DNA of 64,000 nt from Epiperipatus broadwayi (GCA_028023455.1 JAQFVV010012423.1:8350269-8414268), one strand, 5' to 3'; counted from the first letter of the stretch, positions 48,241 to 60,966 are shown. The notes: generated from the sequence alone by a model not told the origin. Made by a program: numbers and translations.

Positions 48241-48340
48241 TTAAAATCTCTTTTCATTTGATAGCAAATTCTTTTTTTACAACTGTTCTATTTTTCTAAC
48301 ATTAATGAAATTTATTATATTTTCAATTTTTTTTTTATAG

Positions 48341-48798
48341 GTGAGCATTGGACTACTCGTTGTCCTTTTAAAGATACTTTACAACCTTTACAAGAGAAAA
48401 CTGATACAGATCAACGGAAAACAGAGGCTAAAAATTTTCTATCTCGAGATGAAGATAAAAACAGAGCTGGAAAATATATTCCTCCTAGTTTAAGAGAAGG
48501 TAGTCATCGCCAAGGTGAAAGTATGCAAAATACTAATAGGGATGATACTACAATCCGTGTTTCAAATCTGTCTGAGAATGTTAGTGATATAGATTTACAT
48601 GATCTTTTTGATCCTTTTGGACCAATTATGAGAATATTTTTGGCCAAAGATAAAATAACTAATAAGCCAAAAGGATTCGCATTTATCACCTACAAGCGTA
48701 GAGAGGATGCAGCCAGAGCTATTGCAGCTGTTTGTGGATTTGGTTATGATCATCTTATATTAAACGTGGAATGGGCCAAACCTTCTAGCAATACTTAA
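48341..48798 (+). CDS. eif3g: Eukaryotic translation initiation factor 3 subunit G, exon 2
   Basis: The exon completes Gly133 and encodes residues 134-284 plus stop. It finishes the zinc knuckle (CRICKGEHWTTRC, C-x2-C-x3-H-x4-C spacing, residues 128-140) and then gives CPFKDTL, a charged linker, the KYIPPSLR motif and a C-terminal RRM at about 202-280. The RRM has RNP2 IRVSNL (203-208) and RNP1 KGFAFITY (243-250). The end HLILNVEWAKPS is characteristic of eIF3g. The 284-residue total is slightly shorter than the human protein and typical for an invertebrate. Joining to exon 1 preserves the frame exactly. There are no odd residues or breaks, so the gene looks functional. Confidence 0.97.
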
Positions 48799-50759
48799 AC
48801 AAAAATTCCTATTACTTTTTGAATGACTATTTTTTTTTTCTTTTGTAAATGTTAAAGTTACATTGTTGTATAATCCAAATATATATTTTATTTATAAATA
48901 GGATATTGCGTTTATATTCACTTCAAATTGATTTCCTTTATTTATTCTCTATATTTTTATATTTAATTCTTGTTATATAAATTATTTTTTAAAAATTGCA
49001 TTTTGTTGTGTTTTTTTAAATGTCATTATATATATATGTATTTCCAACATTATTTAGATTTAAAAAAATACTACTCTTATCTTTATTTTTTTAAGATTCT
49101 TGCTCTTAGTATTTCCTAATACTTTTAATTTTCATAAATAATTTGTACCTATATTTGTATAAACTCATATATATATATATGCGCACATTGTATATGTTTT
49201 ATATATAAATAAGTGTATAGATCACATCTATAGATTATAAGGAATAATTGGTTACCACAGCAGTAAACAAAGGAGACTTTGTCTTACATACAGCATCAGA
49301 TTGACGACTGTCTTGTGTTGACTAAGTTTTGTTATTATTATTATCAAATTAATTAAAAGAAGGAGGGAGAAATTAAATATATATTTTGTGATTTAGATTA
49401 TTTATACATACATGCACACATATGTATATATATTTGACATTATCAATATTTTTAATAAGCAAATTATGACACACTGTTTAAAATAGTTTCTGAATAAATT
49501 TAGTGTTTATTTTGTTGCATTCTATGGTATGTTGTATGAACTGAGAACAGATATCAGTCTTTTAGTTTCAAAAAATTTCTAGATGAAGTGCCAAATCAAA
49601 ACTTTTTAAAATTTATCTTTACAATGTTTTCATTACTATTTCTTAATAATTATTTTGAATTATTATTAATATCATTATACTCTGCCTTATAAATACATGA
49701 TATTTCAAGCACCACTAGAAAAATAGTGGTGTGCTATATTCAGGCTCCCAATGGGATCAGCAGGCTGCAGTTTATAAATTGATCTTCAAGTATGAGAATT
49801 AAATATGAATAGCTAATAAACAATGCCTGTCCACAAATACCTTCTACCTTGTAGAATAAGATATTGCTTCATCAAAGACTAGATATTGTTTCCAATATAA
49901 ACAGTCTCTCCTCTTTTTCTTACTGCATTCAATAACTCAAATCATTTCTCATGTCATCAATCAGTTTCCTATACTAACTGAAACAATGATATTGCATGTT
50001 CTTACAACCTATTTCAATCTTTTAACTATACATATAACAATTGTGATTACAATTTCTATTTCCATTTTATTTACTCAAGAAGCAAAGATATGAACAGCTT
50101 TAGTAGACAGGGGATTCTTCATTGTGATCTTTGCTTGAGGCAGTACAATTGCTAACTGAATAGGTTAAAAATGATTTGTGGCAGGAATTTCATTATAATA
50201 ATGATTATTTATTCAGGCATTCCTATTTGGAAATGCCTCTGTCTATATTGGAAATGCAAAGGACTTAGAAAAGATATTTAAAAATACAGTCTGTCCAAGT
50301 TGTCATGATTGTTAAGTAACTCATTAAAGCAACAGAAATAATTATAATGTTATAGCAATGATAAAGGAGTTGCCAATGGTAGTAGTAAGATAAAATATTT
50401 TAAATCTAATTTTGTTTCTAAATATAGGTACAAAGAATGCAATTTTTTTTATTTGATGTAAATTCTTTAAGATCTGAAAGGAAAACGACTCTTGTAAGTA
50501 ACAATCTATTTAAGATGAGTACAAATGTTCTTAGTGAAATTGTATTTTAGAAAAAGGAATTTTAATAGAACCGATAATTGATTACTATTCTTGGAATTTC
50601 TCTCTGTATCAATGTGAAAGGTAATAGTATTAAACTTGGTTTGTGTAATGAATTTTGTGCATATTTTATTAGCTCATATGTTCTAGCATTAGATTTTTTA
50701 AAAAGACAGCTTTTATTTCTTGTTGGATAGCATTATTACATTAATACCATAAAAAGAGT
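48799..50759. other. eIF3g 3' untranslated region and downstream spacer
   Basis: The 3' untranslated region starts after the TAA at 48796-48798 and is T-rich. No AATAAA lies close to the stop; the first convincing one is at 49493-49498, so the polyadenylation site is uncertain. Further downstream, GCACCACTAGAAAAATAGTG near 49711 is a small hairpin. No second gene was seen. Confidence 0.4.
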
Positions 50760-52830
50760 CTTTTTTTTTTTTTGGAGACTTTAATGCACACATTGGTATA
50801 AAATAGTAAACTTTGGCAAAAAGCTATTGGAAAAAGTGATATTAGTGCATTAAACTCATACAGGTTGCTATTATTAAATTTTTGTTCATCATATGGATTG
50901 ACATCACAAGTACTTTATTTAGATAGAAAAAGTGCTATGAAATAAGATTCCAATACATCTTTGTTATTAGATAGATCACAATCTAGTATAATTTAAGTTA
51001 ATATTATAGTTGCATTAAAAAATTTGTTTTATTATAATATTATATTTATAAGAAATTTTATGTTGAAACAAGTTTGTTTTTTATAATCATACTAAATTTC
51101 TACAACTAGTACACATTAATATTACTAATTTGGTGGGACTTGGAGTTTCTTAAGATGTTTAATGATATAAGTAAATATTTTCTTGGATAAAATGACCCTA
51201 TTATTAAAAACTTGATTTAGAAGAAATATATAGCATTTTCTTCTTAGCAGAATAATAAATTGAAGATGGAACTATAGTCAATATAAAAAATGTAGAAGTT
51301 CTATGGCTGAAAGGGAGATTTAAAAATGGTTGGTGGATTAAAACTAAAGATAATAAAGACATTTTCTGATCATGAACACTTTAGATCTTTTTTTCTTCTT
51401 GATGCATTGAAAATAATAAGAACAATATGAAGGTAATGATATTTTGAATAGATGGAAGGAGTATTTTTAATCAGCTTTTCAGTAATATTACAAGAACTGA
51501 GATGAATGACTATTATATCCATTCTAATCTTCACTTAGATTTAGATGAAGTTATTTAGATTGATGAAGTTAAAACAATTTTTGTAATCTTGAAAATGGAA
51601 AGCTACAAGTTCTGATGATGTATTTGAAGAAGTTTCAAAGTATGGAGAATATATATTAGCTTCAAAAATATTGATATTTTTAAGAACATATGAACTCATA
51701 AAAGGATGCTTTTAGAATTACAATTTTTAAAAATAAAAGGGAACAAGTAAGTTGGCAATTCTTATCATAGAAAATCATTATTATCCATTGCAGCAAAGAA
51801 ACTTTGAAGGATTTTGTTGTATAAATTGCTTCCAATTATAGATGAATGATTATCAAAAGCTCAATTTGGTTTTATAGAATCAAAAAGCATTATAGACATT
51901 GTTTTTATTGCCAGGCAAATAAATATCTGGAACAAAAGTGATTTATAAATTGCTTTTATTGATTAGCACGAGATTTTGTTCACTTAATGTATTGCCTGAA
52001 ATTAATTATTTCCACCAAAGTTGATTCTTTTGTATAGCTTCTATGTGGCAGAATGAGAGGAAGTGTTATTAAGTGGAAAAATCAGCCATTTAAACTAATA
52101 TTAAACAAACATATTTACTAATTCCAACTTTGTTTTCTATATTTATGATAGTTATTGAAGTGGTTTGTAAGTGATTTCATAAATCAGGGATCAAGTTGCA
52201 ATAAACGTTTGATGGAATTTTTGATTTGAATCAATTGAAAACAAGAACTTTTATCCTGATTGTGCTATTTTTGCCAATTTAAAAGGCAGTTATTTTTAAT
52301 GCAACACAAATTTTTTTTTTTTAGTAATAATTAGTGTTTAAAAAAAACTCAAGACGATTATCAGTCATTAATGAAAGAAAAAGCTTTAGCAATGTTTTAG
52401 TTTAGATGTTATCAACTGCCAATTTAAATTAAATGTCTTTGTAACTTTTTAAATAGAAAAGTAAATTTATATGTTGAGGTGCAGCACAGATTGTCATATT
52501 TTAACAAATTGAAAGATAGCGATTTTATTTCATTGAGATAATTACTGAACTAAATTAGTTATATATAGAATTTATTTTATCTAATTTCTTGTGTGGAAGT
52601 GAGACTTGGATCTCTTATCAATGTAAGATAAAAGTTATTAGAAAAATTATTTTAGAATCCTCCATAAAATTTAAAAATATGATGCAAGATCATAAGATTA
52701 TCAATACGTTCTCCAGCTTGTTGGATATGATATTAACTGTAGAATTCATTATAGTAAAATCACATCTTTGTTGGATTGGACATATAAAATTAATGTATTT
52801 CTTAAAAAAAAAACCCAGTATCTTGAAATG
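50760..52830 (+). mobile_element. Old LINE of a second family, heavily decayed
   Basis: In-order traces of a non-LTR retrotransposon are visible. There is an endonuclease GDFNAHIG (50773-50798), a DHNLV-like motif near 50975, an RT KATSSDD-like trace near 51600, an SKAQFGF-like motif near 51860, and a C-terminal CGSETWI (52592-52612) followed by LCWIGHIKLM (about 52769-52799). The sequence differs from the RTE copies along its length, so it is another family. Stops and frameshifts are present throughout. Confidence 0.65.
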
Positions 52831-53128
52831 AACTTTTGCATCATTTTCATAGGAGATGCAGATTCCATTTATGTTATAAAAATTATCTCAAAGAAATGCA
52901 ATATTGATTGCTTTTCTTGGAAAAATACAGCTGAAGATAAAATATAGTGGAATGGAGAACTACAATTAGACAAAATATTGAAGTTTTTCAGAAAGAAAAG
53001 TTTGCTGTAGATATTAAACATAGCATTGCAATATATCAAAACAATAAACCAGCATGTTCTATTTGTGGATGTATTTGTGTTTTATAGATTGGTTTTTATA
53101 ATTATTGCAAAAATCATTATAGTGAATT

Positions 53129-53220
53129 AATATATATATATATTGGATTTGGAATAACCATACTCAAATCCAATATATATATATATATTGGATTTGGAAT
53201 AACCATACTCATCTGCAAGT
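53129..53220. repeat. Tandem duplication with internal palindrome
   Basis: ATATTGGATTTGGAATAACC through ATACTCA occurs twice (about 53141-53167 and 53186-53212), each preceded by a TA microsatellite. Between them, AAATCCAATATATA is the inverse of the flanking TATATATTGGATTT, so the segment can fold. It may have arisen by replication slippage at the TA tract. Confidence 0.8.
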
Positions 53221-53345
53221 GGTTATTGCTGCTTGGTAACAAAGATTAGGTAAAGTGTTCAAACAAACTTACTTTTGTTGAAATTTTTTTATTATTATTT
53301 GGTAAGTATATTTATTTGTAACATTTGTATTTAAATCTCAACATA

Positions 53346-54200
53346 TTAACTCTTTTCATGAAAATATGTAATTCTAAAGAAGTCATTGACTTTGAATTCA
53401 GACGAAAAGATATAAATTAATAAACATGAACTAATTAATTGCACTGAACCAGCTTTTGACAAAATATTTCCAGAATTAGGCTGATCAATGATGCATCTCA
53501 TAAAAACTTGGTAAAGAATGACTGGTGATGGATAATTTATCTTAAGATGCAGAGAAACTTTGCAGCATTGAATAGTTGATTGAAACTGTCCATCACTGTT
53601 AGCTACAAGAACGTCACCATTTTTAGCATGACAAATATGCAAATTTTAGTTTGAACAGAAACAACTTTCAGGTGCTGATATTCATATGTCATATGTGAAA
53701 ACTTATTTTAGAGAGAGCTATTTTTTTTCTGCATTGATTACCAGTATGAAACCAAACAACAGAAAGAAATTGTTCTCCATGAAGGAGCATATACATGACC
53801 AGCTGTTCATCAGATAGTTCTTCATTTTCCAGATTAAAAGATCCCAACTGCATCTGCTAAAAACAGTTTTGTTTCACTTACATTTCATTGTATGTATGAT
53901 ATATGTTACAAATGTTACAAACTTTGTAAACACCCCATAGCTTATCTTAATCAGCAACCTAAATATGACATCCAAGAAGATGATTATTATTATCTTTTAA
54001 GTCAAAACAATTTGTAAAAGCAACAGTTTTATGATTTGACAGAGCACAACTAGCATCTTCTTTATGGAATCATTCTGAAGGTAAAAATTTACATGATGAT
54101 TCTGGTAGTATTTTGCCGAAATCTGGCTCAGCAACTTTAACTTAATGAGTGCTTTAGAATTAATAATTTGTAAACAAAATTTTTTGCAAAATATTTATTG
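53346..54200 (-). pseudogene. Degenerate coding trace, protein not recognised
   Basis: The open frame 53346-53642 (98 residues, starting MHICHAKNGDVLVANSDGQF) has ordinary amino-acid composition with Cys, His and Gln, unlike the chance ORFs around it. Upstream on the same strand, further pieces read LGSFNLENEELSDEQLVMYM (about 53858-53799), and the CALSNHKTVAFTNCFDLKDN segment near 54050-53990. Stops and shifts separate them. This looks like a decayed gene or retrocopy whose parent was not recognised. No catalytic motif is visible. Confidence 0.4.
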
Positions 54201-55640
54201 CTCAATATATTTAATTAAATAATGTTATTTTTATAGTATAGAAGAGGCAAGAATAAACTATGGTCTCAGTACACGTAGATACATGTTGCTTTTTCTCATT
54301 AATAGAAAGTATTGCATCTTATTGTAGCTGTTTTTTTTTTCATTAACATGACAATGCATATCTATATATTCGATTATGTAGGTATTTATTTCACACTCCA
54401 TCTGTTTTAATTGACTAGTATTTTTGAGGGTTTTTTTTTAAGATAGAAAACAAATTACTATTGTTTTATCATATAACTTCTAAAAGGATTTTTTTCAGTC
54501 CATAAACTTTTTTTTTAAACAGATCACTTATTATAATAAATAATCTATCATTTCAATTACTAGTGTAATTATGTGAATTATACAATTTATAGTGCTAGTA
54601 GAATGTGATCAGTATCCATAAGATGAGGTTATTATCCATCCATATATTAATAAAGCAAAGAAAAACAAATTTTATTTTTTCATAAAAATATCAAAAATAA
54701 AAAAATATGAATAATATATTTAACAATCAAAGCAACACACAATGAGGAAAATGAAAAATATGTTCATCAGAAAAAGAACATTAATGAATATTTAATGAGC
54801 AAAGCACAAAAAGCGACTCATTATATGAAAGCAATTATAGTAAATACATTAATTCCAAAAAAGTATTCACGAAATGATGAAAAATGTGGATGCCACAGAA
54901 ATACTGTTGGTTTTGGAAGTATACAGATTCATCTTATTTATTTTCATGATTGTATTTCATTTATTGTAAATATAGATTTTTACTTACTTGCATATTTTTT
55001 CAACATTGACATTTTTCATTTATGAAATATAAGTATGGATGTGAAAACAATTACAGTAATTATTTTTTATGGCATCTACATTTTTTCATTTTTCTCATAT
55101 ATAGCCTTTGTAGAATTTCATTAGTTACATTAATCCATGCATTAATTTTATAATTTAATTTTGTGTGGAGTTGCATTTTGTCTCGTCACTAATGTTTTAT
55201 AGAATGCATTTTATGTATTTTGTAATTATGCATTGATATGTTTACTTGATATATTCATGTTTGATTTCTAAATATATTTTTTTGATTTTTTGCAAAAAAA
55301 AAATTGATTTTTTTTTTGTTTCATTGTGTAACGGTATACATAGGCTGTTACATTAATTTAAAATTAAAATAAAAACAAGTTCGTAAATAAAAATAAATTT
55401 ATAAAAAACTAAAAGCTAAAATTAAAAAGTGTTGTTTAACATATATATATTGCACAGATGGAAAACTTTAAAAGTATTTTTTCTTTTTAAAATAAAAAAA
55501 AAAGTATTTGAATGTACTTTTTTATATATAAAAAAAAGTAAAGATTTAAAGATTAATATTGTTTTTACAAGTAACATAAATGAAAATGGAAACAGGTATT
55601 AATTAATTCCTATGTAATCTCAAAATGGAAATGATTGTTT
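54201..55640. other. AT-rich spacer with no supported gene
   Basis: The ORF at 54795-55025 has no recognised motif. Otherwise there are homopolymer runs and TATA microsatellites only. Confidence 0.45.
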
Positions 55641-56600
55641 TTTTAATTAAATGAAAAGCAAACTAGCCCTTGGGGCTCGTATATAATTAAAAAAGTCAGA
55701 TAGAAGATATAGATAAAAAAATTAAAGATTATTCCTCGCTCTGAAGCAGAATGACCAATGGAATCACGAAGACAGCACGGACTGTAAATGGAGTATAAGG
55801 ATTTAGTGACAGATCGATCTGGTGGATTGCTGATAAGAGGCTACAAAAGTATAAAAGGCAAAATAATTGTTGTGGGGCTGACTATTAATCTACAAGTGGA
55901 CTATTAATCTATCTATAAACTGTAGCTATATTGTAGGCTCCACGACGTAGGAATCTGCAGTAGATTTAATTTCTGGACAACCAGCTGAGGCCTCCAGATG
56001 GTTCTTGACCAACTGAATGGCATGTAGCGGGTTCATTTCAAAGGACAAACAGTCTACAAGAGTGATCATGAAAATGGACAAAACAGACTCCAGGCAATCG
56101 ACCATGGAAAGTATAAACTTTTCTCATTCTAGACTGTTTCAATATATCTTCTATAAGCAAAATAAGTTAAACTTAACTTTAAAGGAACTTATCTGGCTTA
56201 AAGAAAATTTCTAAATTAATTTTATATATAAATTGGCTATGTTAATAATCATTTCCATTTTTCTTTTTTTAATAATTTCATATTAATTAAATTATTTGAA
56301 TGTATTTAAATTTAAGTTGGGTGTGGACGGCTATATAGATTTGTTAAGTTTATGTTAGTTTAAGGGTTAATCTTGGGTTAGTTGCTTCGTAGTTAGATTG
56401 GGTTAGTGGATCGGATATATTGGTGTAATTAGTAAATGTAGTATGAAGATCCGCTACATGCAGGATCACCATTACGCTGCACTTGAGAAAAGTAATCCTA
56501 TTCTTATTGACCATCGGAAGCAGACGTATTCCCTGCTCCTTGGATCACCCCTTTAAGTCGGCAAAAAGGACTGCAATTCCTTCCTATGGAGTTTTCTATT
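55641..56600. other. GC-richer segment, possibly an LTR or other element remnant
   Basis: The base composition is clearly different from the flanks. GTATAAAAGGC near 55848 resembles a TATA box. A CACGAAGACAGCACGGACTG stretch at about 55766-55785 recalls family D (the CACGAGAAG...GCACGGACT part at about 58472-58498). The ORF 56017-56214 is short and without motifs. No LTR ends, primer-binding site or coding domains could be shown. Confidence 0.35.
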
Positions 56601-56938
56601 TATTTTATTGTTCTTCTTGCCAGATAGATGTAACATTCCTGTACTGAATGAGAGACAATTTCTTCTATATAACCATGCTGTTCAGATGTATATTCCTGAC
56701 AGTATGGTACTGTGCTGTCATATTCATGCTGCATTGAATACATTGATATATCAGATAGATTGGCATTAGTTTGACTGCAAACTTTTGGCCTAGGGTTAAA
56801 TAAGCCTATAGAATATTTTCTTTTTCGAACGAATCTGTGTAGGGTATTGATACTCAACACTATACAACAAACTCTTATTAAAATCCATCTGTGCGAATTT
56901 CTAAAATTTAAATATAAAAATAATAAATTTAAGATCAT
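56600..56938 (-). CDS. Hypothetical ORF, 112 residues
   Basis: The frame starts with a hydrophobic stretch (MILNLLFLYL, then a second at WILIRVCCIVLSI), followed by a basic patch (RKRK) and a Ser/Tyr/Gln-rich tail with several Cys. It could encode a small membrane protein or be the last exon of one, because it abuts the GC-richer block at 55641-56600. No family was recognised, and no splice site or promoter supports it. It may be chance. Confidence 0.2.
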   Translation of the reverse strand: MILNLLFLYLNFRNSHRWILIRVCCIVLSINTLHRFVRKRKYSIGLFNPRPKVCSQTNANLSDISMYSMQHEYDSTVPYCQEYTSEQHGYIEEIVSHSVQECYIYLARRTIK

Positions 56939-57775
56939 CTTTATTTTTCAATTTTTTAATATTTATATATGCGTCAATAAATCTTTTTGTGTGGGTTATT
57001 TCTGGCAGTAGCTTATTTATTTTATTGAAATCTTTTTTATTAAAATGTTTTTTTTTAAGCAAGTTTTATTACAAATCTCTGCATCTCCTTGAGCTAATGG
57101 TATGGCATGATGGTCATAATAAAATATATATGTAAAAATTAGATCTTAACTGTGCGTATCTGCCTACTATATAAATTTTCCAGGTTCCAATAGCCTAGTG
57201 ATGCCCTTGTAGAGCAGATATGTAAGACCAAACTTTCCCCGACCGTTATAATTGGTACATGAATGATAGTTCGATCATATACATAAATCTCGCCCTCTTT
57301 TAGCAGCCAATTTGCTTTTTAAAATGTTAAAAACTTTTAATATAAAAATTATACAATTAGTTTTAATGTTTCCAAAGGTTCGATATCTTTTTCATTCTTC
57401 TTGCATTGCTTTATTAAATAAGTTGCAATTTTTTTATTTTTTGTGTTGTTCCACAAAGCTTTATAATCTGAATTGAATAAAACGTGAAGTATCCAAAGAA
57501 GAAGAAAAATTTGTAGAGGTTTATTTAGATTTAAACAATTTAATGACATACTTTCATATTGAGATTCTAGAATAAATTGTGTTAAATATCAAAAAGTGGC
57601 AATGAGCCATCAATATCAATCAGAGAATATATATATATTTATAGATATAAAAGAAATCTCAAATTAAATTTCATTCAATATTAGATTTGTAAATAGAATG
57701 GACTTTTTATGCAATAATTGTTTATTAAATTTTTGATTTATTTAAATTATATATATATATTTAAATACAAGTATA
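56939..57775. other. AT-rich spacer with no supported gene
   Basis: The ORF at 57349-57549 (-) has no motif. Nothing else was recognised. Confidence 0.45.
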
Positions 57776-58115
57776 TTGTCTATACTGAACTTAATGTATT
57801 TAGAAGGGAATTGAACTCAGACTTTTAAGCTCTCTACATCTATCCACTCCATATTATATAACCAATATATGTGAAAAAGATAAATGATCTCCAATATACA
57901 TATTTTGTGCAGAATCAGCACTCATCAGTCAGTCTAGATCATCATCTCCCACATATATATATATATAATCAGTGCTCAGTTTATATTAAGATAGCAAATC
58001 TTCAAACTTTAATGGACAGGCATTATTTTTTCCATCTTCCACATGGTCATGTGTATTGGTTGTATAAGATGGAGTGGAGAGATGTAAGGAGCTTGAAAGT
58101 CTGTGTTCAAATTTC
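57776..58115. mobile_element. Family A hammerhead-bearing element, fold-back copy
   Basis: The left part (57776-58021) is in minus orientation and carries the unit (TGCTCAGTTTATATTAAGAT, CTTCAAACTTTAATGGACA). The right part (about 58043-58115) is in plus orientation and carries only the terminal part (GGTCATGTGTATTGGTTGTA, GATGGAGTGGAGAG, CTTGAAAGTCTG). The left outer flank (ATTGTCTATACTGAACTTAATGTA at 57774) also matches the flank of the 39 kb element (ATTGTCTATACTAAACTTAA at 39222), so either the unit is longer than marked or both inserted into the same kind of repeat. Confidence 0.75.
57886..57940 (-). ncRNA. Hammerhead ribozyme, family A, copy 4 (G12 changed to A)
   Basis: On the minus strand the core CUGAUGA (57922-57928) is followed by stem II GUGC/GCAC, then AAA in place of GAA (57904-57906), stem III AUA/UAU, UUGG and GAUC. 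GAUC remains on the other side of stem I, but the CCAA strand has become CUGA, so stem I is weakened. It is predicted inactive. Confidence 0.65.
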
Positions 58116-60966
58116 TTCTAATTATGTATATAGTCACAATTATAATTTCTTTTATTAAAAGTCATATTTTCTGACATGATCTTTAAATTGGAAATTATTT
58201 GTGAACTTAATCTGTTGTAAAATCTGAATTTTCATGTATAGTAGAATAAAATCCATATTTTGTATGTTCAATTTGAAATGATAAAAAATGTATATTTTTA
58301 AAAAAAGTAAGAAAAACAAACTAAGAGATGACTAAAAGTTAAATTATAATAAATTTTAAATATTTTATAGAAGTAATACATTAATTTATATATATAAGTA
58401 CTCTAGATGTGCATCCTGATTAAAAAGAAAATTTACGACAAAAAATAAAATGATTTATTGTTCGGGAGGTCACGAGAAGATCAAGCACCAGAACTGCACG
58501 GACTTTGAACTCTAGAGTTCACCTTCAACCACAACACTAAACTATATAAAGCTATGATTATTCATAATCTACAATAAAATACAATTTTGTTACCTTAAAA
58601 CGTATATCTACGTTTGAAATAAAAGTTCATCTAGTTTCAAGACTTTTTAAATACTTTTATTTAACTTAGAAATATTGAGTCAAATCTTGTAACTGATTTT
58701 TAATATATTTCTATCGAATATATTTTCTTCATATTTGTACACATGTTACATATTGATGACAGTGCAATATTTTAGCATTACTTAAGAAACGGTATTGGTG
58801 GGATGCATTTCAAAGTGAGTTGGTATTGGTTCAATAAATTTTTGATGATGTGCAATAGATGGTGATATATTTTTTTAAAATATTTTTTGATTGAATTTCA
58901 TGACTAATTTACTAAAAAATAAAAATAAAGAATGAAGTCTCAATTTCTCTTGATTGTTAACTAAAACTAGCGTTTTTTAAAACACTGATTTCATAAAGAC
59001 AAAAATTTTATAAATTATATTTAATGCACCCAAATTTCATACGGTGAGATTGTTTAGTCAGTTTTTAAATTTAAATCTGAATAGTTTAATCAGTTGCAAA
59101 ATACCCAAATAAAAAATAATATATATAAAAATATAAAAAATGCTTTTTTTTTTATGAAAATTTTTTTCTTCAATCATAATTTTGATTGCTGATTGTAACT
59201 TGAATGGCACATCTATAAATTAATTTAATGATTAGTTTTAAAAGTAGTGATTGAATTAATTTATGTATGTTCCATGTTTTCATTTAAAGTTGCATACTAC
59301 AACAAACATTGTGATTGAAGAAAAAACAATTGTTTGGTTTTAGTGTATTAGTTTTCAAATTAAATAAAAGTAATTTTTATAAAACATTTAAAAAAAAAAA
59401 GATAAATTATTAATAGCATGTTGAACATAAGTTTCATATAATTAAGAAAATCATTTCATATTTATACTAAATCCAACTACTGAATGAATGCATAACATTA
59501 AAGAAGAAAGAAAATAAAAATATCACCAGAAATGTATTTCAAATAAGGCGATACTAAAAAAATATATTAAATTAAGTCTAAAGTCAATCATATTATTTAA
59601 AAGTGACATTAATAAATAGTCAACAAAAATCACGGATTTTACTTTGATAGTAAATATTTGTATTTTTCTATCTATCAGTTAGAGAATATAAACATGATAA
59701 GCAAATTACATAACTTTGCAATGACTACAAGTGCAAGTTTTGAAAAAACGAAAAATATGATAATCATTAGATAATTATTGGTTGAAAAAACTGGATTAAA
59801 TTCTGATCTTCATCCTGCAGTAAATTAATAATTGTTGAAAATGATGTTGAATCACTACACCATAAAAGTTTTCCATGAAAATGAAAAAATGTATTTTCTC
59901 AAAGTAATTAAACTGAATTTAATGACTTTGCTATGTAAACTAGCACCCAGTATGTCATGTAAATGGTAGACATCCAACATTAAAATGTTAAAAGATTCTG
60001 TCTAGATATCACTTAGAGTAATAATTAATGTGTTTAATACAATTATAATTAAAACCAAAATATGTTTGCTCATTATGCAAGTTATGTTGCAGATAAATTT
60101 TCCACAGAAAATTAACTATATCTTGATAAAACACATAATCAGCATAAACTGGAAAATGATAATGCTATTAATAAATTGTGTGATATAGTTGAAGTTGTAG
60201 CATCTTCAGTTAATACCTTCAGAAATTGTTCTCTTTGGAACAATTGGCATATTCATAATCAACTTGATCTTTTTCCTCCAAGAAAAATAATGGCTGCCCT
60301 TTTAATTTGCTTAATAATTGCTGCTAATATTTATGTCCAAATTATTTTTTCTCTCGGTCTCTTCATATTCTTTTATAAAACTTATCTATCAATTTAATGC
60401 AGAGTAATCATTATGAGTTCTTATGTGATTGGTTATCTTTCAGCATTATCTGTAAAGTGGTATTGTGTAAACACATTTTTATCTTCTGAGTATATGAATA
60501 ACATTTCTGACTCCAATCTTTTTTTAGATATATATTGTCCTTTTTTTTCTGGAGTTAGAATGGCCATGCTTATTTATAGGTGGCTGATAATGATAATTAT
60601 GTAACTTGTAATCAGGCTATCTAACCTGATTGATTAAGAGGCAATGACTGTAAAGGTGTATAATTATGCAGCTCTATAACAAAGTGAAAAGAACCTAATA
60701 AAGGCAAATTATGCCTGGAATTGAATAGATGTTCAATATATGTAGAAGGATGAATGAATGTTCTTTTAAAAAGTATTTCAGATTTTGTGATTAATATTTA
60801 GTATTAGTAATTTAAAGATCTATAAAAAGAAATTATATGAAATCTGACATTAGAAAAAAAAGATTCAAACATTCATCTCAATAAAATACATTATTCCTTT
60901 AATAGATATTTTTCATTTACACCAGATAAATAAAACAAGAAATGAGAAAAGATTGAGATATGTTAG
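58116..60966. other. Intergenic region with family D repeat and a possible RTE tail
   Basis: No gene is supported. The ORFs at 60176-60397 and 60413-60604 have no motifs. At 59785-59850, TTGAAAAAACTGGATTAAAT followed by CTTCATCCTGCAGT resembles the last bases of the RTE element. The remainder is AT-rich. Confidence 0.4.
58445..58560. repeat. Dispersed repeat family D, copy 2 (LTR-like)
   Basis: TGATTTATTGTTCGGGAGGTC, AGAAGATCAAGCACCAGAACT and AACACTAAACTATATAAAGC align with 40487-40605. It is the better preserved of the two. Confidence 0.5.

Larger units (their letters stand above)
41233..48340 (+). other. eIF3g intron (7.1 kb), packed with RTE LINE relics
   Basis: The intron starts GTATCT and ends TTTTTTTATAG, with a clear polypyrimidine tract before the acceptor at 48340. 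It splits the codon for Gly133 (phase 1) inside the zinc knuckle. At least five RTE-derived segments occupy about two thirds of it, all in the sense orientation except one at 48145-48240. Confidence 0.95.

Noticed and set aside
51610-51635. CTGATGA near GAAG inside the second LINE
   Set aside because: It encodes the LINE protein motif SDD and lacks ribozyme helices.
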